This document shows, one piece after another, positions 56,117-64,000 of a stretch of 64,000 nt of DNA. The notes beneath the pieces were generated by a model that saw only the letters and a program-made list of their open reading frames with translations, searched no databases and was not told the origin of the DNA. The position numbers and the translations under genes were made by a program. The stretch comes from CAVQRC01 sp963715045 (GTDB lineage: Bacteria; Planctomycetota; Planctomycetia; Pirellulales; Lacipirellulaceae), in contig CAVQRC010000046.1 in the NCBI GenBank assembly GCA_963715045.1, positions 50,177 to 114,176 of the forward strand. The letters run 5' to 3'. The stretch's first letter is position 1, and every line of letters starts with the position of its first letter.

Positions 56117-57130
56117 GTGTCAGAGTCGATTGCGATCGCCGGAGCGACGGGAGCCGTGGGACGGATCATCCGCCAGCTTCTCGAAGAGCGGGAGTTTCCC
56201 CATGGCAAAATCAAATTCCTGGCCTCGCAACGGTCGGTGGGCACGACGTTGACGTACCGCGGCCAGGAACACACGGTGGAATTGCTGTGCCCCGAGGCGT
56301 TCGCAGACATTGACATCGTGATCGGCAGTACACCGGACGACGTGGCTGCCGAGTTTGCGCCGTGGGCGGTCGAGCGGGGTGCCATCGTTGTCGACGAGAG
56401 CGGCTACTGGCGGATGGACCCGACGGTGCCTCTGGTGGTTCCCGAAGTCAACGCCGAGGCGGCACGCACCCATCAAGGCATCATTGCGAGTCCGAACTGT
56501 TCCACCACGCAGATGGTCCTGGCGATGAAGCCGCTGCACGACGCGGGCCGTATCCGACGTGTCGTCGTGAGCACTTATCAGGCGACGAGCGGAGCCGGGG
56601 TGGCCGGGCAAAGCGACCTGTTGGACGGAACTCGGGCCGCGATTGACGGCAGGGAGCATCAGTACGATGCATTTGCCCATCCGATCGCCTTCAACCTGAT
56701 TCCCCAGATCGGCTCGGAGAAGTACGAGGGTTACACGTCCGAAGAAATGAAAATGGTCTACGAGACCCAGAAGATTTTTGGGGACGATCAGATTCAGGTG
56801 TGTCCCACCTGCGTGCGGGTGCCGGTTTCCAATTGCCACAGCGAGAGCATTCTGGTCGAGACCGAACGCGCTATCTCGGTGGCCGAGGCCCGCGAATTGT
56901 TCGCCGCCACGCCGGGCATCGCGGTCGTCGATGACCTCGCGTCGGGCGTCTACCCGATGCCCGCCACGTGCGACGGCGACGACCGGGTGTTTATCGGTCG
57001 CATCCGCCGCGATTTGTCCCACGACAATGGACTGACGTTCTGGTGTGTCAGCGACAATCTCCGCAAAGGGGCCGCCACGAATGCGGTGCAGATTGCCGAA
57101 CTGCTGTTGGAAATCAAAGCGTCTGTCTGA
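56117..57130 (+). CDS. asd: Aspartate-semialdehyde dehydrogenase
   Basis: A GTG start at 56117 follows GGAG by six bases. The 337-residue enzyme has the NADP loop IAIAGATGAVGRIIRQLLEE, active-site Cys128 (ASPNCSTTQMVLA), VVVSTYQATSGAGVAG, NLIPQIG and the His in NCHSESILVE. It reduces aspartyl phosphate to the semialdehyde for lysine, methionine, threonine and diaminopimelate synthesis. truA starts 18 bases downstream. Confidence 0.96.
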   Translation: MSESIAIAGATGAVGRIIRQLLEEREFPHGKIKFLASQRSVGTTLTYRGQEHTVELLCPEAFADIDIVIGSTPDDVAAEFAPWAVERGAIVVDESGYWRMDPTVPLVVPEVNAEAARTHQGIIASPNCSTTQMVLAMKPLHDAGRIRRVVVSTYQATSGAGVAGQSDLLDGTRAAIDGREHQYDAFAHPIAFNLIPQIGSEKYEGYTSEEMKMVYETQKIFGDDQIQVCPTCVRVPVSNCHSESILVETERAISVAEARELFAATPGIAVVDDLASGVYPMPATCDGDDRVFIGRIRRDLSHDNGLTFWCVSDNLRKGAATNAVQIAELLLEIKASV

Positions 57131-57148
57131 GCGTGACGGCAGCAGCCG

Positions 57149-57901
57149 ATGAGATCGCTCAAGTTGATCGTCGCGTATGACGGGACAGACTACTCGGGCT
57201 GGCAGTTCCAGCCCAACCGCCCGACCATTCAAGGTGAACTCGAAACCGCGTGGCAGGCGCTCACCGGCGAGAAGCTTCGTATTTCGGGGTGCGGGCGGAC
57301 CGACGCGGGGGTGCACGCAGTCGGCCAGGTTGGAAGTCTCGCGACCGAGTCGCGACTGCCATGCGACACCATCTGTCGCGGCCTGAACGCGTACTTGCCG
57401 GCAGACATCGTAGTTCGCGACGCCGCGGAAGTGGCCGCCGACTTTCATGCCGCCCGGAGCGCACGCTGGAAACGTTACCGCTATCGACTCGAGGTCGGGC
57501 GACCGCCATGCGTCTTCGAGCGGCGGTACGTGTGGCAACTGCCATTTCCGGTCCAGGCCCAACTGCTGCAGCAAGCCGGAGACATCCTGGTTGGTCGACA
57601 CGACTTCGCTTGTTTTCAATCGGCCGGATCGCCCCGCGACTCGACCGTCCGCACGATCTTCGAGATCAGTGCCCGGATCGCCGAGAGCCAGTTGTCGGCG
57701 ACCGAGTTGATTGAGATCGACGTTCGCGGAGACGGTTTCTTGTACAACATGGTCCGCGGGATCGTGGGCACGCTCGTCGATGTGGCGCGCGGCGCCCGAC
57801 CGGTTCCCTGGGTCGCCGAAGTTCTCGCCAGCCGCGACCGCACCCGCGCCGGCCGCAACGCGCCTCCCCAGGGACTGTTCTTGATGGAAGTCGAGTATTG
57901 A
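57149..57901 (+). CDS. truA: tRNA pseudouridine(38-40) synthase
   Basis: A 250-residue TruA with the nucleophile Asp52 in GCGRTDAGVHAVGQV, plus VAYDGTDYSGWQFQPN, SARWKRYRYRLE, GRHDFACFQSAG and GDGFLYNMVRGIVGTLVDVA. It modifies U38-U40 of the anticodon arm. It is tightly spaced with asd upstream and the glycosyltransferase four bases downstream, so they probably form one transcript. Confidence 0.96.
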   Translation: MRSLKLIVAYDGTDYSGWQFQPNRPTIQGELETAWQALTGEKLRISGCGRTDAGVHAVGQVGSLATESRLPCDTICRGLNAYLPADIVVRDAAEVAADFHAARSARWKRYRYRLEVGRPPCVFERRYVWQLPFPVQAQLLQQAGDILVGRHDFACFQSAGSPRDSTVRTIFEISARIAESQLSATELIEIDVRGDGFLYNMVRGIVGTLVDVARGARPVPWVAEVLASRDRTRAGRNAPPQGLFLMEVEY

Positions 57902-57905
57902 CCCG

Positions 57906-59058
57906 ATGCGCGTGGCGCACCTCATCACACGACTGATCGTCGGCGGCGCGCAGGAGAACACGATTCTCAACTGCCAGGGATTGATCGAAGAATTCGGCGA
58001 CGACGTGCTGCTGATCACCGGGCCCGGATTGGGTCCCGAAGGCAGTCTGGAAGACGACGCCCGCCACCGCGGGATTCCGCTGCAGGTCATCCCTCAATTA
58101 CGACGGGCCATTCATCCTGCCCGCGACCTGGCCAGCTATCGGCAAATCGTCGCCAGCTCTCCGCGCGTATGCCCCCGACGTCGTGCATACGCACAGCGGC
58201 AAGGCAGGGCTGCTGGGTCGCCTGGCCGCCCGCCACGTTGGCGTGCGAGCCGTCGTACATACGGTTCACGGCGCCCCGTTTCATCGCTACCAGTCACGCC
58301 TGGCGCGGAGCTTCTTTCGCCGCTGCGAAATCGTGGCCGCCAGGCGGTGCGATGCGATCATCTCCGTCGCCGATGCGATGACCGATCAGCTTGTTGCCGC
58401 CGGCGTCGCGCCGCGGGAGAAGTTCATCACCATTTACAGCGGGATGGAAGTCGCGCCCTTTCTCGCGGCGCCCCAGCAGAGGGCAGCAGCTCGGCAGGAC
58501 CTCGGTTTCGAGACCCAGGACATCGTCATCGGAAAGATCGCCCGGCTATTTCATCTCAAAGGCCACGACGATGTGATCGCAGCCGCTCGCCGGGCGGTCG
58601 GACGCAATCCACGGATCAAACTGCTGTTCGTCGGCGGAGGCGTGCTCCGCGGACAATTCGAACAGCAGGTTGCGGCGGCGGGGCTCGCAGGGCACGTCAC
58701 CTTTACCGGCCGCGTCCCGCCGGCCCAGATCCCCCGCATGATCGCGGCGATGGACGCCGTCGTGCATGCCAGTTACCGCGAAGGACTCGCCCGCGTGCTA
58801 CCGCAGGCGATGCTCGCCGGGCTGCCCGTGATCAGTTATGACATCGATGGCGCACGCGAAGTCGTGCACGACGGCGAGACAGGATTGCTCGTTCCGCCAG
58901 CAGACGTCGAGCGGCTCAGCGAATGCATCTCCGAGCTCGCGGAAGATCCACTCCTGCGGCAGAAGCTGGGCGCGGCCGGAAGGGAACAGTGCCACCAGAA
59001 ATTTGCGGCCGAGCACATGACCGCGGAGATCCGAAAACTCTACCAAACGCTGCTGTAG
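57906..59058 (+). CDS. Glycosyltransferase family 4-type (GT-B) protein (apparent frameshift)
   Basis: The N-terminal fold has MRVAHLITRLIVGGAQENTI, then CQGLIEEFGDDVLLITGPGL. The C-terminal half has APREKFITIYSGMEVAPFLA, IVIGKIARLFHLKGHDDVIA, LLFVGGGVLRGQFEQQV, HVTFTGRVPPAQIPRMIAAM and the E-x7-E region YREGLARVLPQAMLAGLPVI. It transfers a sugar in polysaccharide or lipid glycosylation, in the cytosol. Near 58158 the frame shifts: VAS in one frame joins LRAYAPDVVHTHSGKAG in the next, equal to one surplus base. Correcting it gives about 384 residues. Confidence 0.85.
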
Positions 59059-59077
59059 CCGCTGCGGGGCGCCAGAT

Positions 59078-60067
59078 ATGGCCCCATTTTCCGTCGCTGG
59101 CTACACTGAGGCTGGGTTCACCCCCGTGCCCGAGGCCTCCTACCGCAAGCAGAAGTCCTTTCTCAGCAAGACTTTGCCAAACCGCAGTTACTCCACCGTC
59201 GGTTCCTACCGCTTGTTCCAACTCATTCGAGCGGGAGCCGCGTACGAGATCTGGTCCGTCCGCCCGATGGCTTCGAATGAGTTGATGGCCATCAAGTGGC
59301 TTCCCCACGGAGACCATTACAACCGCCTGCACCTGTCCGGTCTGCGACACGAGTACTCGGTGGGCCAGTCGATGAATCATCCCAATGTGATCAAGATTTA
59401 CGAATTTGGCACCTCGCGGGAGGGCGCGTACATGCTCATGGAGCTGTTTCGCGCACCCAACCTCAAGCAGCAGATCCACGCCGGGCCTCAGCGATTCTTT
59501 CCGTGGCTGCCGAAGCTGCTGCACGACATGGCCGCCGCCCTGGCTCACATGCACGATGCCGGATGGGTCCACCGCGACATCAAACCAGACAACTATCTCG
59601 TCAGCGACGATCGTGAGGTCAAGCTCATCGACTTCAACCTGGCGCAGCGGACCGCCGGAATCCTGGGCAAGCTGTTCGGCAAGTCCAAGGTGCAGGGGAC
59701 CCAGAGTTATATTTCGCCCGAACAGATTCGGGGCAAGCCACTCGACGCGCGGGCTGACATCTACAGCTTCGGTTGCGTGGTGTACGAGCTGATCCACGGC
59801 AAACCCCCATTTACCGCTTCGAGCTCGAACGAACTGCTCAACAAGCACATCAGGACCAAGCCACCTTCGCTGCTGGTCTCCAACAGCAACATCGAGCCCC
59901 GATTTGCAGAACTGGTCCAACAGATGATGTGCAAGGACCCGGCCGGCCGGCCCGATTCGTTGAACGAGTTCGTCGAGTTGCTGTCGAGCATGCGAGTGTT
60001 TCGGGTGCCGCCGGCAATCCCCGAACTCGATCCCGAGCAAGTGGGTGATACCAAGCCCGAGCTCTGA
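59078..60067 (+). CDS. Ser/Thr protein kinase-like protein with altered P-loop and DFN motif
   Basis: A 329-residue soluble kinase-fold protein. Lys73 (AIKW), HRDIKPDNYL (165-174) and the later SYISPEQIRGKPLDARADIY, FGCVVYELIHGKPPF are conserved. The glycine-rich loop is IRAGAAYEIW rather than GxGxxGxV, and the magnesium motif is LIDFNLAQ (DFN at 185-187). The catalytic Asp167 is kept. It could be an active kinase with unusual nucleotide handling or a regulatory pseudokinase. There is no membrane helix. It stands between the glycosyltransferase and accA. Confidence 0.85.
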   Translation: MAPFSVAGYTEAGFTPVPEASYRKQKSFLSKTLPNRSYSTVGSYRLFQLIRAGAAYEIWSVRPMASNELMAIKWLPHGDHYNRLHLSGLRHEYSVGQSMNHPNVIKIYEFGTSREGAYMLMELFRAPNLKQQIHAGPQRFFPWLPKLLHDMAAALAHMHDAGWVHRDIKPDNYLVSDDREVKLIDFNLAQRTAGILGKLFGKSKVQGTQSYISPEQIRGKPLDARADIYSFGCVVYELIHGKPPFTASSSNELLNKHIRTKPPSLLVSNSNIEPRFAELVQQMMCKDPAGRPDSLNEFVELLSSMRVFRVPPAIPELDPEQVGDTKPEL

Positions 60068-60123
60068 GCACTTCCGAGCTGTAAACACCGCGTCCAGGCT
60101 CTGAACATTCTTACGGAACGCCA

Positions 60124-61110
60124 ATGATGACTACCTCGACTCAACGTCTTCCGTTCGAGGAACCGATCTTTGATCTCGCGGCGCGGATTCGTGCTCTCGA
60201 AGCCGTCGCCGCGGATGACCACTCCGAGGAGCGTGAAGAGATCCGCCGACTCCGCCGCGAGCTGGCGGACGTGACGCGGGCAACCTTCGAGGGTCTCGAC
60301 GCCTGGCAAATCGTCCAGGTGGCGCGTCACCCGGAACGCCCCCTGCTGACCGATTATCTGAATCTGGTGTTCGACGAATTCGTCGAGCTTCACGGCGACA
60401 AGTTTTTTGGCGACGACCGGGCGCTGCGGTGCGGCTTCGCGAAGCTCGACGAGCACAAGGTGATGGTCGTCGGCCATCACAAGGGGAGGACCACGAAGGA
60501 GCGAATCGCCTGTTTCTACGGTTGTGCTCATCCCGAAGGCTATCGCAAAGCCATGGAGAAGATGCACCTGGCAGCGAAGTTCCGTATGCCGGTGATCTGT
60601 TTCATCGACACGCCAGGAGCCTACCCGGGAGTGGGTGCCGAGGAGCGTGGCCAGGCCCAGGTGATTGCCCAGAGCATGCTCGAGATGTCGAAACTGCCGG
60701 TCCCGATCATCTGCGTGGTGATCGGGGAAGGGGGGTCGGGCGGGGCGTTGGGGATCGGCATTGGGGATCGCGTGGCGATCCTGGAGTTCGCCTACTACTC
60801 GGTCATCAGCCCGGAAGGATGCGCGGGCATTCTCTGGAAGAGCCACGCGTACGCGGAGGATGCCGCGAAGGCTCTGCGGCTGACGTCGAGCCACCTCAAG
60901 GAACTGGGTTCGGTCGACGACATCATTGGCGAGCCACTCGGCGGCGCACACCGCGACCACCACCAGATGGCGGCGCGGTTGAAGATCTATCTGTTGCGAG
61001 CGCTCCGCGAGCTGGTCGATCTGCCGCGCGACGAGTTGCTGCAACAGCGGTACGAGAAGTTTCGCCGGATCGGCAAGTTCCTCGAACCGCTGACGATGGG
61101 AGGGGACTGA
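60124..61110 (+). CDS. accA: Acetyl-CoA carboxylase carboxyltransferase subunit alpha
   Basis: A 328-residue AccA of normal length: LPFEEPIFDLAARIRALEAV, TRATFEGLDAWQIVQVARHP, VFDEFVELHGDKFFGDDRAL, FIDTPGAYPGVGAEERGQAQ, VVIGEGGSGGALGIGIGDRV and YSVISPEGCAGILWKSH are characteristic. With AccD it carboxylates acetyl-CoA using carboxybiotin, the first step of fatty acid synthesis. accD is not in the window. Confidence 0.97.
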   Translation: MMTTSTQRLPFEEPIFDLAARIRALEAVAADDHSEEREEIRRLRRELADVTRATFEGLDAWQIVQVARHPERPLLTDYLNLVFDEFVELHGDKFFGDDRALRCGFAKLDEHKVMVVGHHKGRTTKERIACFYGCAHPEGYRKAMEKMHLAAKFRMPVICFIDTPGAYPGVGAEERGQAQVIAQSMLEMSKLPVPIICVVIGEGGSGGALGIGIGDRVAILEFAYYSVISPEGCAGILWKSHAYAEDAAKALRLTSSHLKELGSVDDIIGEPLGGAHRDHHQMAARLKIYLLRALRELVDLPRDELLQQRYEKFRRIGKFLEPLTMGGD

Positions 61111-61167
61111 ACCCTGGATTCTCAAACCCATCGCTGTCCCTGGGGCCAACGTCCGATAATCGTTGTT

Positions 61168-62502
61168 ATGTTCGTTTCCGAGGCGAAATCACCCGCGAAA
61201 ACCGCGGTTCCCTCCGCCGGGCTGTCGGCGGCGAGTCAACGCCCCGTCCGCTTTCGACCGTGCCTGAGCAGGAGCCGGTTGCTACTCTGCGGAGCACAGA
61301 TACTGATGATGCTGTGCGGATCGCTGACGGCGATCGCTGCGGATCCATCCGATCGAGAAGATCCGCGGTGGCGGCAGGCGCGGCTGAAGATGGTCGAAGA
61401 CGAGGTCATCGGCAACGGCATCACCGACGAGCGCGTCGTGGCGGCGATGCGGGCGACGCCGCGGCACCTGTTCGTCCCCGCCTGGCAGCGTCAGCACGCG
61501 TATCTCGACGCCGCGTTGCCGATCGGTCACGGGCAAACGATTTCGCCGCCGCTGGTCGTGGCTTCGATGACCAGGGCACTCAAACCGGTCCCGTCGGATC
61601 GGGTGCTGGAGATCGGCACCGGGAGCGGATACCAGGCCGCGGTCCTCAGCGAACTGGTACGTGAGGTGTGCTCGATCGAGATTGTGGAGCCGCTCGGGCG
61701 GTCAGCGGCCCGGACACTTCGTCGGCTCGGCTATCGCAACGTGTTCACGAAGATCGGCGATGGCTTCGCCGGCTGGCCCGAGCGGGCGCCATTCGACAAG
61801 ATCATCGTCACGTGCTCGCCGGAGAACGTGCCGCAGCCGCTCGTCGAACAGTTGCGGGAAGGGGGGCGAATCGTGGTCCCACTCGGCGAACGGTATCAGC
61901 AGCTGATGCACGCGCTCGTGAAGGAGAACGGCGTCCTGCGTGCCGAGGCCGTCGAGCCGACGTTTTTCGTGCCGATGACGGGCCAGGCCGAGGCGATTCG
62001 CGACCTTTCTGGCGAATCAGGCCTGCCGGGGATGGTAAATGGCAGTTTCGAGGAAAGCGACGATCGCTTTGTGCTGCCAGGCTGGTATTATGTCCGTCAA
62101 GCAGAAGTCGTGGAGGAAGCATCCGCACCGGATCGCAAACACGTTCTGAAGTTCGTCAACAAGACTCACGGTCGTGGCTCGCAGGCGCTGCAAGCGATCG
62201 CCGCCGATGGGCGGCAGGTCGATCAGATCGAGATTTCGCTGTGGGTCAAGACCAGCGACGTTCATCCGGCGAATCCTCGGGCACCCGCACCGCGGCTCGA
62301 ATTGACGTTCTACAATGAGCGGCGGGCACCGATCCTCACCCACACTCTGGGTCCCTGGATCGGTACGAGCGACTGGCGTCGCTATGAACTCCGTGGCAAG
62401 GTACCGGCGCAGTCGCGACTGGCTGTGATGTCCTTGGGGTTGTTCGGATCGGTCGGAGAGCTTTGGGCCGACAACGTAGAAGTCACGGGGATCCCCCGCT
62501 GA
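61168..62502 (+). CDS. Exported protein-L-isoaspartate O-methyltransferase with C-terminal carbohydrate-binding-like domain
   Basis: A long N-terminus ends in a signal-like helix (RLLLCGAQILMMLCGSLTAI then AADPSD). Residues of about 65-275 match Pcm: RHLFVPAWQRQHAYLDAALP, IGHGQTISPPLVVASMTRAL, SAM motif VLEIGTGSGYQAAVLSEL, FDKIIVTCSPENVPQPLVEQ. The enzyme methylates isoaspartyl sites in damaged proteins. The last 150 residues form a jelly-roll (MVNGSFEESDDRFVLPGWYY, QIEISLWVKTSDVHPANP, LGLFGSVGELWADNVEVTG) resembling CBM4/9-type modules. This is about twice the usual length. SAM supply outside the cytosol is unclear. Confidence 0.85.
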   Translation: MFVSEAKSPAKTAVPSAGLSAASQRPVRFRPCLSRSRLLLCGAQILMMLCGSLTAIAADPSDREDPRWRQARLKMVEDEVIGNGITDERVVAAMRATPRHLFVPAWQRQHAYLDAALPIGHGQTISPPLVVASMTRALKPVPSDRVLEIGTGSGYQAAVLSELVREVCSIEIVEPLGRSAARTLRRLGYRNVFTKIGDGFAGWPERAPFDKIIVTCSPENVPQPLVEQLREGGRIVVPLGERYQQLMHALVKENGVLRAEAVEPTFFVPMTGQAEAIRDLSGESGLPGMVNGSFEESDDRFVLPGWYYVRQAEVVEEASAPDRKHVLKFVNKTHGRGSQALQAIAADGRQVDQIEISLWVKTSDVHPANPRAPAPRLELTFYNERRAPILTHTLGPWIGTSDWRRYELRGKVPAQSRLAVMSLGLFGSVGELWADNVEVTGIPR

Positions 62503-62611
62503 CTCCACCCAGAGGCTGTCAGGCCGCAGCGAACTCCCGAGCGACCCATCGCGACGCAGATGTTCGGTGAATCCACCGAGCAAACGGAAGAGAGCAAAGA
62601 GGCACTTCAGC

Positions 62612-63955
62612 ATGACGCACCGAACACCCGCCCTGGTGGCGTGGATAACGCTGATCGTCTCCACGGTCGTCCCCCCCCTGCCGGCACTCGCCGAAGACGC
62701 CCTGCCGGTCGCGGTGCCGGCCGCCGCACCGTGCATCACCACGTACAGAACGACACGGTTCGTACTCCACACCGACCTCGCGTTCGACGCTGCGCGGCGG
62801 ACGCTTGAGCAGATGGAAGAGACGCTCGAGGCCGCCGCCAGGTACTTCCATCACGAGCCACGCGGGCGAATCGAGTGTTACGTCGCCCGCGACATCGATG
62901 CCTGGCCCCGGGGCACGCTCCCCCATCCCCTCGCGCGGGTGCTGATCGACCGGATCGGGGGCGCGACGCTCTCCGCACCCGACGGACGCCGCGGCCAGCT
63001 CCGCGTGACCGTGTATGCGTTCAGCGGAGAACATGCCGAGCAACACGAAGTCGTGCATGCCTTCTGCTGCAATTGTTTTGGCGAGACTGGGCCCGACTGG
63101 TTCAAGGAAGGCATCGCCGAAACACTGGCCTTGAGCCCGGGCCGTCACTCGGGTGTCTGCTGCCCTCCGCTGCGGCTCATCGCCATCAAGGCGAAAGCCA
63201 TCCCCTCGCCCTTCGCCATCGCTCGCAATCATCGGTTCATGAAAGCGACCAGCGAGTCGCTCCAGACCATGCTGACCGATCACGGTCAGGCCACGCACGC
63301 GATCTCGCTGGACAAGTGGACGTCGCAGAACGATGCGGATCTCGCCGGTGCCCAACTCAGTTACGACTGGAGCTGGGCACTCTGCCATCTGCTGGTGCAT
63401 CATTCGGCCTATCGCGAGCGGTTCCAGCTGTTGGGGAACGGTTACCTGACCGGCCAGGAGGCCGACTTCGAGCGAATGTTTTCTCCCCGTCGCAGACAGC
63501 TCGAGTTCGAGTTTGCCCAGTTCGTGAAGAACGTGGAGCAAGGGTACCGAGTCGATCTGTGCGAGTGGGATTGGGATCGGCAAGCGACCGAATTGGAACC
63601 GAAGGCAGGAATCTGCCGTCGCGTGGTTGCAAATCGCGGGTACCAGGCCACCGGGTTGCGGGTGCGAAGAGATCGACGCTACAGCTATCAATCGCACGGC
63701 ACCTGGACCGCTGACCCGAGCCGCTCCCCTACCGATGCCGACGGCGACGAAGATGGGCACGGCCGGCTGGTGGCCGTCGTAATGAACGACTATGAACTGT
63801 CCGAACCGTTCCACCTGGGCGTTAAGGGTTCGTTCGTCGCTCCCGACAAAGGCCAGCTCTATGTCCGCTGCCAGGACGATTGGGGTCAACTGGCGGACAA
63901 CGAAGGTGAGGTGACGATCACGCTTCGCCGCCGGACATCGAATTCGCGGCGGTAG
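62612..63955 (+). CDS. Exported gluzincin-like peptidase fused to a LecA/PA-IL-like lectin domain
   Basis: The start at 62612 (MTHRTPALVA) gives a signal peptide (AWITLIVSTVVPPLPALAED). The peptidase-MA-like domain has HEVVH at 145-149 and the downstream acidic ligand Glu166 in DWFKEGIAETLAL. It resembles DUF1570-type planctomycete metalloproteases. The C-terminal 115 residues resemble the galactose-binding PA-IL lectin fold: VVANRGYQATGLRVRRD, SYQSHGTWTADPSR, GHGRLVAVVMNDYELSEPFH, GQLYVRCQDDWGQLADNEGE. Asp and Asn positions of the calcium/sugar site are partly kept. It is probably a cell-surface or secreted glycoprotein peptidase. Confidence 0.75.
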   Translation: MTHRTPALVAWITLIVSTVVPPLPALAEDALPVAVPAAAPCITTYRTTRFVLHTDLAFDAARRTLEQMEETLEAAARYFHHEPRGRIECYVARDIDAWPRGTLPHPLARVLIDRIGGATLSAPDGRRGQLRVTVYAFSGEHAEQHEVVHAFCCNCFGETGPDWFKEGIAETLALSPGRHSGVCCPPLRLIAIKAKAIPSPFAIARNHRFMKATSESLQTMLTDHGQATHAISLDKWTSQNDADLAGAQLSYDWSWALCHLLVHHSAYRERFQLLGNGYLTGQEADFERMFSPRRRQLEFEFAQFVKNVEQGYRVDLCEWDWDRQATELEPKAGICRRVVANRGYQATGLRVRRDRRYSYQSHGTWTADPSRSPTDADGDEDGHGRLVAVVMNDYELSEPFHLGVKGSFVAPDKGQLYVRCQDDWGQLADNEGEVTITLRRRTSNSRR

Positions 63956-64000
63956 TTGCCATGCCCGCCCGCGGGTCGCCCCCCCCTGCCGCTCGTCCCG

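Noticed and set aside
56120..58090. 656-residue minus-strand frame over asd, truA and the glycosyltransferase
   Set aside because: It lies opposite three genes with complete active-site motifs, and its composition is that of a shadow frame.
59761..61149. 462-residue minus-strand frame opposite accA
   Set aside because: accA is unmistakable on the plus strand. The minus frame is a GC-driven shadow.

Overview
The window reads as chromosomal DNA of a planctomycete, probably of the Pirellulales type. The evidence is the gene content: two DUF1559 proteins with pilin-like N-termini and H-X9-DG C-terminal motifs, each followed by a small lipoprotein; exported proteins with LEPR-like N-termini (LExRxLLS, LEDRIVMS), dockerin-type repeats and PEP-CTERM-like tails; a WXXGXW-repeat protein; two Ser/Thr kinases; a sulfotransferase; and PQQ-type, BNR and NHL-like propellers. 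The DNA is GC-rich. No rRNA operon, prophage, complete IS or CRISPR array was seen. There is one tRNA (Asp-GTC).

Layout. 1-8.7 kb: end of a fatty acid desaturase, a large exported PQQ-like propeller coupled to a membrane-anchored protein, a seven-copy 110-bp repeat array, a FlgG-like lipoprotein with a coiled coil, and a winged-helix regulator. 8.7-17.8 kb: small proteins, an HpcH/HpaI aldolase, an oligogalacturonate-lyase-like propeller, a barnase-family RNase, two PEP-CTERM-type proteins and a dockerin-bearing surface protein. 17.9-24.2 kb: tRNA-Asp, a LamG/BNR exported protein, a coupled unknown gene plus sigma factor facing a small ZAS-type (zinc-binding anti-sigma) protein, and the first DUF1559/lipoprotein pair. 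24.4-37.5 kb: phosphofructokinase, exported proteins, a WXXGXW protein, a GGDEF-family protein with a degenerate signature, the second DUF1559/lipoprotein pair, a LamG/dockerin/PEP-CTERM protein and biotin synthase. 37.8-48.3 kb: PSP1 protein, S9 peptidase, TPR protein, secreted propeller, leuC-leuD, a membrane Ser/Thr kinase and a sulfotransferase. 48.8-64 kb: a large subtilase with ten 46-residue repeats, an M3 peptidase, a ZIP transporter, and a housekeeping run (dtd, asd, truA, glycosyltransferase, kinase, accA), ending with an exported isoaspartyl methyltransferase and a peptidase-lectin fusion.

Two features cut across the window. First, the intergenic spaces hold several families of low-complexity, two-armed hairpin elements, called A to H here. 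Three families (B, D, E) carry a conserved asymmetric core between word-repeat arms, and five genes have their stop codon inside an element. Second, at least fifteen apparent single-frame shifts break otherwise well-conserved genes, most equal to one extra base and nearly all in the first 37 kb. This looks more like indel error in the sequence than mass pseudogenisation. I treat those genes as single loci and flag each break.
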